Made by a program: the position numbers and the translations under genes
The notes under the pieces: model-generated
Database searches by the model: none
The model's input: only the letters and a program-made list of their open reading frames with translations
What the model was told of the DNA's origin: nothing
DNA from: Prostheceraeus crozeri
Lineage: Eukaryota; Platyhelminthes; Polycladida; Euryleptidae
DNA length: 64,000 nt
Direction: 5' to 3'
Assembly: GCA_907163375.1 (NCBI GenBank)
Contig: CAJQUW010014718.1
Coordinates: 1-64,000, forward strand
Part shown: piece by piece, positions 53,651 to 64,000 of the stretch
How positions within the stretch are numbered: the first letter of the stretch is position 1
Layout: each line of letters begins with the position of its first letter

Positions 53651-56600
53651 CTCAAGATTTGAAAATATCATCGTTGTTCGCATCGACTGCGCCTAAGTGA
53701 AAAAAATCGCGCCTATGAACGCCTCTAAGCTATAATTCGAATCAATAGCAATGATTCATCATTTTTGCAAATGAATGATGTCAATCCTCAATAACATATC
53801 ATCAATCAATTACCACTTATCACTATATTTGGTAATTTCTGGAACGAAAACAAGGAATTTATTAACAAGGAAATCAACATTTTTCGTAGTTTCAGATTCA
53901 TAGCAAATTGCTAAATTACCAGCAGATTATTTTAGATTTATCATAGGAAAACAGAAACTCATGAATGATTGCAATTCACTGCTAAATGCTTTCACAAATT
54001 GTCAAAATAAAACTGCCTATAATCAGTAAGAAATGCTTTCCAAGTGAGAGCATTCTTTATGAACTGATGTTAACAAAGCGCACTTGCATGATGCCCTACT
54101 ATGAAGTGAAACTTTCGAATCGACGTCATTCTCCCCTTCCAGACAAAACACGTACAACTTCATGGATGACTATAATTAATGGCAAACAGACGTAGACACA
54201 AGCGAGCTTCACCAGCGAATCAAATGAGAAGCAGCAAACGTACAGTAGAACAACCTCATGCAGCAAGATGAGAGATTTCATGGAAGTATCATTGAAAGCC
54301 GTCTAGATTTATATCGTCTTTGAAATCTTTTACTTTCATTGAACCATTTGAAGGGCATTTTGATGCAGTGATACTTTAATATTTTCATTCTCACAAAGCT
54401 CTTATTGCGGATTTCGTGATCAATTATAATCCTAGTCAATACCGCAGTAAAATTAATAATGGTGGGGCAGTAAAGTGGTGGGAAAATTATGAATCAACAC
54501 TTGGTTTGATTGTTGTCTAACATGATTTTTGCATTTTGTTATATGAATCACGGAAACCGCATTCATATTAAGGTTTTCCATTTTCTCGGAGTTTTGGAAT
54601 ATTTTTCATAGATAAGAGGGAAGCCTAAAACGAGGGATGTTCTCGATGTAATTTTACTGTGCATTGCTTGCGAAGATTCGCCTGACAATAGCTGCCTGTA
54701 GCGGATCGAGGAAAGGCTTCGCCATCAAAATTACAAAGTACATCGAGAACATCGAGATCCTATCTGAAGAAAAATATTCAACTTCACGTACATCGGACAC
54801 CCTGTTTCTTTCTCTCACAAAAGGTTATATATAATAGACTTAGGCAACTGCTCTTTCATGCCTTTTCCTATCACGAGACCTCTAAAGAGAGATACAAATA
54901 CAAAAACATGCAGCGGTTACCATTCATTAGGATGAGTAGTACAGTGTGGAAAGATAATCTTGACTGCACTTCAATGTCCGCAAAAGTCCGCGTAAGAACT
55001 AAAGCAATATCTTCAAGCGCCATTTGGTCGATTATTACTGCTTTCACTATATTCTCTTCAATTGTTCTGTTTAGAATATCTATTCTTTTCAATTCATAGC
55101 TTCCATAGCAAAAAGAGGAAAGAACTTTGCTGCAATGATGATAGCAATTTGTAAATCACTGATGGTATAGTACTCCATGAACACTTTGCTTTCAGCATAT
55201 AAACTGAATCCAAAATTCTCCAAAATGACTACTGACTGAATCGACCTTAACAAGCAAATTTTCTCATTTATATGCAATTGCTTAAAAACATGGATAAGTG
55301 TAGGGATTCCACACTGATGTCCTAGGCACGTCAAGTAAGTCAATTGAAACACCGCCTTCAACATCCCAAAGTGCTGTTAGCATAAATTGGTATCAACTTG
55401 CCGTAGGTCATATCGTCATCCGGCGTCGCCGGTGAATCGGAGTGACGCCACTCTTTTCGACTCAGCCTGGGTTTATGGATTGCATGTATTGATGCATCCC
55501 TGTTTCACCCCCTGTCACAAAACGAATTCGAATTTCTAGATTTTCAGTCAGAGTTCAGTCAACTGTCCTTCCGCGGTGTCAATAGACGCGGAAACCACTT
55601 GATCATGCTCATCATGTGGAAATGATCATGAGGGATGTTGCACATCACAGAGGCGGTTGAGATGTTCACAGTCACTTCTATCGTGATTCTACAGTCGTTC
55701 ATTACAAGCTCTTTTACTCATACATATGAATCATTTGCTGAAGTCAATGGCCATCCACTGCATCACTCATCTCCCAAAGATTCTCGGCTAGGTCAGCTCC
55801 CTAAGTCGCTCGGGATCAGCAGTAATCCAAGTAAGCGGACACCTTTTCGTGGATGTTTGTGGTTGGAGACTTAGTGATAATTACAGTTCGATATTACAAC
55901 TTCTAAATGCCACCAGATTCCAAATGTTGAGAACGAAAATGAACCATGTTGACTTTTACCGATTCTGAATACGGCTCTCTAATCAGCGCAAATGCGTGAC
56001 GGCAGCTTGAATGCCGGTTTGCGTGTTATACTCGTATGAAAACAACAGGCTAGGAAATCGCTACTCGTGAGTCATGGATGGCGAAGGTGAGTGCATTGAA
56101 TGAAGATAACTTAGGAGAAAATAATGACTTTGTCATGTCAACCCACACAACTTTTTTGAATGACATAGTAAGTTTAGCGGACCAAACCAACTGGAGCTCT
56201 TATTGACATCTATCTTCCATAGGCTGTAATGAGAGATAATAAACGTCTCCAATCGTACGCGAAGAGACCGATCGTACGAATCACAACAACCACACTTCGA
56301 AACCATCCACTTATTGCCCCTAGTAGATCACAGTTCAGTTCGTTAAGAACCTCAAGTTCGGCCTATGAGATTCTGGCACCACTGTGGTCTCGGTGTCGCA
56401 GAGATCAGTCATGACTGTACGCAAGAGTAGAGTGAGTTCACGATTTTCTGAAGTGTAGACAATCATTAATTCAATTAAGCATCTAAATCATACCAGTAAT
56501 TTTATTTTAAACATTAAAACTAAGAAATTATCAATAAGAAAAATAAAGCTGCATCAATAATCACATGTTGGGGATTTTCTATCCTAACCTCTTTTACGCG

Positions 56601-56755
56601 CATTCACGCTCAAAATCTTGAATTTGCGTATGGTAGAGAATTCGCGCACCAGTACGGACACTGTGCTATATGAATCTGGAGAGTAGAGTCATTCTTTAAA
56701 ATGTGCAACTTCCAAAGACCTGCGCCAATTTAAGATAAAGCGATATTTCACTTAC
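53651..56755. other. Non-coding intron DNA with one inverted repeat
   Basis: GATGTTCTCGATGTA near 54640 is inverted at TACATCGAGAACATC near 54740, around a loop of about 85 bases, suggesting a small foldback. The rest holds no recognisable gene. Confidence 0.5.
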
Positions 56756-57055
56756 TTGCTCTCGTGATTGTTTTTCTGATTGTCGAGTATCATCTAATTC
56801 CTGACTCATTGAGCCCAGCGACTGACGAAGCTGTTCGGCTTCTGACTCCAGAGTTTGCAAATGCCCACGTAGACGGTCAGCTTCTGATTCTCTCAGGCGA
56901 AATTGGTCCTGCAAAGCGGAGCCTTGGCGTGTCAAGACTTCTTTTTCGTCATTGGTTCTATCTAAATCAGCACGCAAAGCTTCATTTGAGGAGGTTTGAG
57001 AAGTGAGCTGGCGCCGAATGTCGGAAGTTTCTTCTTTAAACCGTTCAATTTCATC
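56756..57055 (-). CDS. Coiled-coil exon of the host gene, most upstream in the window
   Basis: Minus-strand exon of 300 bases (100 codons, phase 0 at both ends) between acceptor TTCTCTACAG and donor CAA-GTAAGT. It encodes a continuous coiled coil rich in Leu, Glu, Arg and Gln: EETSDIRRQLTSQTSSNE, ADRLRGHLQTLESEAEQLR, SMSQELDDTRQSEKQSREQ. Phase, strand and composition tie it to the exons at 39670 and 37768. The intervening intron would be about 16.8 kb unless small exons were missed, and it holds all the mobile elements between 42.7 and 51.6 kb. Confidence 0.75.
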
Positions 57056-57558
57056 CTGTAGAGAAAAGGACAAATAATGTAAAAAAGAAAGCAGAGTTGA
57101 TTTGAAAAATGAAATATAAAAAGTTTGAATATTGTATTTCCAATTTCTAAGAATACTCACATACATATCGGCACCTGAGAAAATTAAATAATAACAACAA
57201 ACATTTGATCCCCACGTTTGAGCTCTGATCCATTGGTGTGTTGCATTCATGCAAGAAAACTCGGGATGAAAACTAAAGCTTTATCAATGCTTGCACACGT
57301 AGTCAATGGCATTCACTAAGTTTTAGCTATCACTCCGTCTGGACATGACTATGGCGAAACCAAAGCAAACTTCGTCCGGTGTTCATTTCTTCTTATATTA
57401 CTCAGTATCCATAGAATCCCAACACGTAGAGAACTCTATCTGGGTCAAAGTATGCATGCACATTTCAAACAACGGAGTAGTAACTAGCAGCACTAAATTA
57501 CTGCACAATGTCGTTACAGATGCTATTGACCTCGAGATGAGCTTTGGGTTCTGATTTA

Positions 57559-57623
57559 TAGTGTCACAACATTTCAAATATTTCATCAATAATTGACAAA
57601 ATATTTGAAATGTTGTGACACTA
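57559..57623. repeat. Perfect 25-bp hairpin
   Basis: Positions 57559-57583 pair without mismatch with 57599-57623 (core GTGTCACAACATTTCAAATA), around a 15-base loop. It could be a foldback remnant or a small-RNA precursor-like hairpin. An AT-rich ATATT tract follows at 57635-57680. Confidence 0.85.
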
Positions 57624-57689
57624 AAAATGATTGTATTAATATAATATTATATTATATTATATTACAATATTATATAATGTTATGATTAA

Positions 57690-59440
57690 TCTAATATTAT
57701 GGGTGGAGCGGCGGTTGTCGAGCTAAGTTCATGCGTTAAAACTGATAATATGTATTTTATATATCGTCGGTCAATCGGCAAAAGGTCTTATGTGCAAAAT
57801 GCCAGTTTTTCAGGAAAGCTCTGTCAATTTCTTATTTTTTTTAAAAAAATGACACGCAATTTGAAAAAACTGAATTGCCAAGTATTATCATTTTAGCATT
57901 GTTATTAGAAATTGCCACAGAATGATTTTATTGTAGATTGTCTTATACATTCCCTTTTGCATTTAGACCGATTTAATGCTTTTCAGGAGTTTAAAGGAAG
58001 AAGATGGAAAACAAGTATGTTTACTGAAATTTAATACAAGACGAATTCGAAAGTCGTTGTTTCCATTTGACCCGACAAACTTAATGGAAAAAAAACATGT
58101 ACATGTACAAGCAGCATACATGAGCATGCATATAAAATTGTGCATGTCTCAGCGATTTTACTCTAAAATACACTCTACATGTAGGCTGTGTCATCACCGA
58201 ATATTCTCTCGAATTTCTTAAAAAGAATTTCTCGCATAGATGAAGACCTGTGTCTCTTAGCTGATATTTTATACACCTGAACAGCTTGAAGGCACATTAT
58301 GATAAAATGATGTTATTGTCATCTAAGTGACTTCAGTGCTCGTGAATAATATATGATTAGTCATTATTAGTGATTGCAATCCCGGTTACTTTTCCAACTC
58401 CCGGGATTTGTGCTATGTAATTATTTAATTCAAGGATTTCGGGATCCTGATTTTTCCTCATTCTAGGATCCCGATATTTCGAAATAAAGCGCTCTACAGC
58501 ACCCCTGCATTTTCATGCAAATGAAAAGTCTTGCTGGTTGGCTCTCTTTATGCATAATGTCCTATTTCACATAATTCTGACCTTCAGTGACGAATTAGAG
58601 TGGATGCTTTGAGCATTCCGAGTCAACTTACTCGCATAGTGAGACTACAAAACAGACACATATTAATTTCCATTCATACTGCATTTACTAGGCCTACTAT
58701 TTCACATCATTTTTATTATCGGATAATGTTGAATTGTATTCCCACTAATAACCGAAATAACAAAGCTTACCTTCCCAAGTAGTAGCCTACGCAGAGTTCT
58801 ACAAGAGGAATTTCTAGAATTGTCTACAAGAAAGAATTGATCAGTGTTTAACAGGATAGGCCTATTTGAAATAACCAGATATACCCGGTGTTATGCTATT
58901 CATATTCTCCATTCACTTATTTTCACCCGGAAAGTTAAAAGCTTGCATTAATTTTCCGAGCCGGAAGATGAATTGTACAAAATAATCACTCCATGTAGTT
59001 TCTCCATGCAGTCAGTTACCCCCTGCCGGAGGAAAACTGAATACATGCACTCATAAGCAAGTAGCAAAAATGACTTCGTCAATATTATCATTATGTGTAC
59101 TAGACGGTCCAGACAGAACAGCTGACTATCATCGATCAGTGAGCCGGTGACCAATTAACATTCACTTTAGAATATACGAGGGTACAATAATTCGCATCTT
59201 TGTCAAGTCATGGAATTTGCTGTTCTTGTCAGAGAACAAGTAAGACATGTCCAGAAGGCGCTTCGAAAGGGGAAAGAGGACGACTGGAAAGCAAAGCTTC
59301 GAATTGCTCAATATTCAACTGCCAGCTCTGCTATCAAATGAAGGCGCAATTGACTTCAAAGAGAACGACATTCGGAGGTGAACATGAGCGACGCAATGTG
59401 GGTCTGCACAATTCGTGGCGGGAGATCGTATCCTTCTAAG
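57690..59440. other. Non-coding DNA, nothing recognised
   Basis: Short frames only, such as 59200-59439, without recognisable motifs. Confidence 0.5.
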
Positions 59441-59449
59441 AAATTAAAA

Positions 59450-59615
59450 AACGTGATGATCGAAAAGGCGGTGGAATGGCAGCCACTTGGTCAAACAAAA
59501 TCTACACTATTCATGTGAATAAAGGCAGTTCCGTTTTATTCTGAAAGATGAGAACGGTGTTGTGGTGAGGACATGTGTCAATGGTTTCCACCTACAGAAG
59601 TTTGTTGATTAGTTC
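59450..59615 (+). mobile_element. Fossil integrase tail fragment (LTR/Ginger kin)
   Basis: Residues resembling the C-terminal module of retroviral-type integrases (DRKGG, then YTIHVNKG, then NGVVVRT-like and VNGFHLQKFV-like patterns) can be read across a few frames. It is a broken remnant of an LTR or related element; the family is uncertain. Confidence 0.3.
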
Positions 59616-60918
59616 AGTCGACCCTTGCCAAATGTACTAATAATGCTTAATAATACTAATAATAATACTAATAATACAATGTACTAATTGGATGAATAAT
59701 ACTTCCGTCTTCAACTGAAATGACAACTGTGATAAGAAAGGGGAAATGAATTTCCAAAAGGGGAAATATAGAGCACAAGATAGTGAAAAATCTGGGGGAA
59801 AAATTGGAGAAAATTATAGTACACTGCAAAATTGAACATTAAGTTTCTCCCGGGAAATCAATGTAGCCATATATTATCCGATCGGAAATTGTGTGTTAGG
59901 GGAGGTAAATAGTATAACACCGGTATATGCCGATTATTAAGCGCATTCACTATCCAGGATTTGGAAAATTTCTAATTAAATTGAACAGAATGGCACGCTT
60001 ACTTAGTTGTGATCCCTCTCAAAAATAGATAAAGCAAAATGTTGGCTAACATGCGCCTTCCACTTTAAAGTCAGCATGATGACACCACACGTATCGCACC
60101 TAGCAATTGACAATGGCTTCAGCTATTAGTAATGAATTCGTGTCAGGAAACGGTAGAGTACTTTTGTGCTGTTCAGTAATTATTTCGGGTTGCGATTGTG
60201 TACTTCAAGGAAGGGCGAACTATTATTTTCATGTCGCTTACATCTGGTTGAAAGTTGGTTGGTTGTATATCCAATGTATTGAGCACTTCACTGTTACAAG
60301 TGTTCTCTTGACAACTGAATTGGTAAAAAATGTTTAACGTTGGCATTTGTTTGTCCAGTTTACTTTCATCGCATTACTTAATTGCAGATTCTTGCAGTGA
60401 ATCCTGACATCTATATCTGAAGCGGAATTTTTCGGTTTCACACCGTCTTTCACAATTTTGATGATACGCTTTTCTACAGTCAAAAAATTTCAGGAAAACT
60501 GTCCTTTCTAGCAATAAATAATTTTGTTCTTGCTTTCTATTGACGAAATGTTCAACAGTCAAATTCAAGTGTTTATCAATCATTGCAAAAGGGAAGTGAC
60601 TATTTACAACAGTCAATTGATTTTCTGTACTTCGTCATGAAATGATGACCAATCGGAACAAATAGTCAATTTGAGATCAAAGACATTTCCCCGTCAATAT
60701 TGACCAACACGACAAAGGGCTGACTCGTCCCTTAACATTGATATATCTTCTCATCTAAGAATTTCATGATTCTGTGCTAAAAGTCAACGCATTAAATTTT
60801 AAACTACTGTTGCTATATTCGTATTCACTCATATCTGTCATTGATATCTTTGTTCAATAATCTGGTAGGAGCATTTGTATTTTGGATATAATTCAAATTT
60901 TATGTCCTTTAGCATATG

Positions 60919-62297
60919 CAGGGTGTTCGCGATCTTCTTGCGGATTTTTGTCACTTTAATATTATGGTACATAATATCGCGTATTAAGATTAGCTATTTA
61001 TACAATGAGCTGATTAATGATATTAGCTATGCACACTTGACGAAGAATATGTATTTAATTGGATTAAATGGCGAAAATCAATCATACGCATCGGAGCGCA
61101 TGTATTGCTTTGCTAAACGTTTGCCAAGCATTACTTGCTCTCCATGATCTGGACTTTTCACAGAGCATCGTGACTCAATAAACGAGGGATTGCTTGATTG
61201 TGATTGTGAGAAAGCCAGGTGCTTGTTTAGTGTGAAGTTCGACAAGGAGTCTTCCGGCAAGAACATGTCTTCACCGGGAAAATGATCTATGGAGGCTTTT
61301 CTGTTGCTTCGAAAAAACGAGTAGGTTATCATGTGGAAACTTTCGAATGAAAAGAGGCAGAGGTTACTGCAGCATCCGATGATCGAATCAATTCGCAAAG
61401 GAAGCTCCATAAGAAGTCGGACTTACTCATACCTCCGCAAACAAAGTCGTTTACTAAAGGAAGAGCGAATCCAATCCTCGAGCATTGAAGCACTGAATTG
61501 TAGAAGAATTGAAGCCTAAAAAGATGTGCCTATTCGACTTCATTTTTTTCCTTTGATAGTATGTTGATTGATCTGCAGGATCCTAATTCGACCATTAATA
61601 CCAGTTTCAGTGATGAGGCAGCATTCCGTCTCAATGGGAATGTCCACCGACACAACTGTTTCCTGTATGCTTGCACAAACCGTCATTAGATTGACGAGAA
61701 GCCTATGAAGTCGCCTTCGATATTTTTCTGGGTCAGCTTGTTATCTTAGGATGGAGCTTCTTTTTCAAGTGATGGAAAAAGCAGTCAATGCCAAATTCAA
61801 CGAGGATATCTTGTTGAAAAAGAACTTCCACCTATGACACTGTGGCAAAGTCGAATTCGGTTGTAACGCGGGGGCGAGGGAACTGCTTTTGATGGACGAG
61901 AACTGAATTCAAGATTGACTCGTTAGAATGGTCAGGGCAGTCCTATTCCCTGACCTCCATGAGGCTGAAATTTGTTACAGTTGTTATTTGGCTATGGGTC
62001 CTATTGGAAACATGTGTGTTGTTCCTACAAAACACGAAAGCACCAGGTCCAAAAGCTCAAGACGAATCAAAGCAAAGACCAACCTCTCTAATGGACAACA
62101 TGACCACATATGATGTTCCTCATGCTTATCACCCCTTTACCAAGCACTGTGACGGAGGAGATATGAAAACCTTTTGTCAATTTTGAAATAAAAGCAACCA
62201 CAGGGCGACTTCTGCTTCCTAGAACCTGAAAACTTAGTATTTTTTGTCACTTTAACGACATGTGAAAATCCGCAAGAAGATCGCGGACACCCTGTAC
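60919..62297. mobile_element. Decayed Tc1/mariner-like element
   Basis: GGGTGTTCGCGATCTTCTTG near 60921 is inverted at CAAGAAGATCGCGGACACCC near 62271-62290, giving ends of about 35 bases and a length of about 1.38 kb. The right end abuts TA; the left has TG. Inside, on the plus strand near 61600-61680, FSDEAAFRLNGNVHRHNCF matches the second-Asp region of a common invertebrate IS630/Tc1-type transposase, and fragments upstream may be its N-terminal part. The gene is extensively broken. Confidence 0.6.
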
Positions 62298-62483
62298 ATC
62301 ACTTATTGTTAGCTTGATAGTGGACACATTTCAGCCCGAAACGTCTCGAAAAGGAATAAACTATCTTACAATAAAATGGTATTCATTAATAATTTTGAAA
62401 TCCTCTTCAATGAAAATCTCAAATCTCAATTTTGAATCTTCCTCAATAGAAACGGAATTGGTCAAAAATCCTGCTAAACAGTA

Positions 62484-62485
<2 letters not shown>

Positions 62486-62542
<57 letters not shown>
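62486..62542. repeat. (TA)n microsatellite
   Basis: About 28 uninterrupted TA dinucleotides. Confidence 0.97.
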
Positions 62543-62543
<1 letters not shown>

Positions 62544-62589
62544 TCAGTGACAAAAAGAATGAAACAAGTCCTGATATGAATACCAGAGT

Positions 62590-62703
62590 TGGAAAAGTCG
62601 GAATTGGAATTAATTCCGATCCGGAATTAATTTCATTTTTCGTCGGAATTGGAATTGGAATTGACGATATTAAAATCTACTGGAATTGGAATTGGAATTG
62701 ACC
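62590..62703. repeat. GGAATT-rich short tandem repeat
   Basis: Many copies of GGAATT with the palindrome-like stretch GGAATTAATTCC in between. Confidence 0.85.
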
Positions 62704-62808
62704 TTGATAAATCTCAATTCCACTTTTTCGATAGACCTGTGATAAATCTATTTGTACAAACATTGAAATCACAGTAATCGGCCGTTGTGGTAACTGCACA
62801 CAGAGATA

Positions 62809-62830
62809 AGAGAGAGAGAGAGAGAGAGAT
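62809..62830. repeat. (GA)n microsatellite
   Basis: About ten AG dinucleotides in a row. Confidence 0.9.
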
Positions 62831-64000
62831 CGACAGAGGTAGCTTTATTCTAGTGTTGAATAAAGGGTGTTTTTGTAACTTCGATGGCCCTACAGCCTCG
62901 GACAATGTTATTTCAGCGATTAGGCAGACAATGAAAAGACAATCATCTTTGTTCAATCTGTTCAAGCTATTTATCAAGTAAGATAATTAATCAAAATAAA
63001 GCAATTGTTGAATTTAGTTCTTGATAGGATAAACATTTAATTGTTGTACACACGAAAAACAATTGGTTTGGAAAGAGCAAAATTAATGCTGCATTAAAGG
63101 GCAACAACCCTGTCAGTTCAAATCATAATATAGGCAGTGTCAACAAATTATTCCAATAATTAAATATTCAATTACATGAACTATCATTCAACTTCCAATC
63201 ACAACAATTAACAATATTAATTTTTAAGACTATAGTTATATAGATACGATACGCAACGATAAAAAAAACTTTACACTTACAGTTCACTTCTTAATGTTGA
63301 ATTCACTTCAATTCGATCGGACTCACTTATACCAAAATAATATCATAAATATCAGTGCCACTTATACCGTCAATCTTCAATCGCGCTCGCTGATGTGTTG
63401 CTGTATGCGCTGCTGTGTTGTTGTTCGCTGGCAGGCAGATGCTGTTGTTGCTTCTGTAGTTGTTACACCGCGAGAGCCCGGAGTTCTTCTAACAGCTACT
63501 GAAGATGTCGTATGTGTTGTTGTTGGTACTTGTTGTTGTGTCAATTTCTCATTGTTTCTAATTTATACAAATTTTTGAGACTTGACGATAAAATTACTTT
63601 CTTTTGAAAATTGAAAGAGTTCCCTTTAATCTCCGCTCGTTAGCTTTCGACCCGACCACATTTCGTTCTTATCAAGGAATTTTTAATCTCTTTTTTTAAT
63701 ATGGACCATTAATCAGATTTCATGATATCATTTTTATCGTCGTTTTTTCTTTCATCAACAATCACGTTATTCGCACACTGAATATATTTCTTCTGTCAGT
63801 TTATTAATAGATTTATTCGCATCTCATTTCTCTCTCTCTCTCTCTCTCAGCGTTTGATTCTTTGCTGACCGTTAACTTTTTCTTTTTTCACGAGATATTG
63901 AATATCTCGTTTACGAAACGAAAGTGGCGTAGGCTGACCGGTTACATGTATACATGTACACAAGAAATATGAACTGTGAAAATGAAAACGCACATAGCAA
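62831..64000. other. Non-coding DNA with TGTTGT-rich and (CT)n tracts
   Basis: A region rich in TGTTGTTG lies at 63390-63545 and produces a Val/Cys-rich frame that is not a gene. A (CT)n tract is at 63832-63849. No other feature is seen. Confidence 0.5.

Noticed and set aside
54871-55364. Two adjoining minus-strand frames (73 and 91 codons) in the large intron
   Set aside because: No coiled-coil pattern, no matching splice phase and no recognised domain; probably chance in AT-rich DNA.
63294-63578. Val/Cys-rich 94-codon frame
   Set aside because: Produced by a TGTTGT-rich low-complexity tract.

Overview
The window looks like metazoan nuclear DNA. It is AT-rich, carries long introns with GT-AG boundaries, large satellite arrays, a stretch of TTAGGG-type telomeric repeat, and many families of animal transposable elements (Polinton, mariner/Tc1, Crypton-type tyrosine recombinases, a Penelope-like GIY-YIG fragment). 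A marine invertebrate is a reasonable guess, but nothing in the sequence names the species.

Layout. Positions 1-1490 are diverged tandem units separated by runs of G. Positions 1500-8260 are a satellite with a unit of about 200 bp, arranged in blocks that switch orientation and form higher-order repeats. Positions 8261-28998 are a Polinton/Maverick of about 20.7 kb with terminal inverted repeats; it looks whole and recent. Its plus-strand half encodes a UBA-RING protein, several orphan proteins, a packaging-type ATPase, a chromodomain integrase, penton-like and double-jelly-roll-like capsid proteins, a basic protein and an adenain-like protease. Its minus-strand half encodes protein-primed PolB, two overlapping frames that look PC4-like and TBP-like, a seven-coding-exon spliced gene and an orphan protein. 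One more orphan lies on the plus strand beside the right inverted repeat.

From 29 kb to 64 kb the window is mostly intron and intergenic DNA. Three in-phase coiled-coil exons on the minus strand (56.8-57.1, 39.7-40.0 and 37.8-38.0 kb) mark a host gene whose large intron (at least 16.8 kb if no small exon was missed) holds a Penelope-type endonuclease frame, two distinct Crypton-like recombinase genes, a mariner with inverted repeats of about 205 bp, and foldback elements. A second inverted-repeat element (31.8-35.8 kb) has identical-looking arms around a decayed gene. A decayed Tc1/mariner-like element lies at 60.9-62.3 kb.

Most interesting: inside the Polinton is a TBP-like reading frame, an adjacent frame with two possible PC4-like repeats, several genes with a repeated CRE/AP-1 + CCAAT + TATATAAGG promoter layout, and three tandem hairpins whose stems covary while the loop is conserved. 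Together these suggest that the element carries its own transcription machinery. That is an inference from the sequence; no search was possible.
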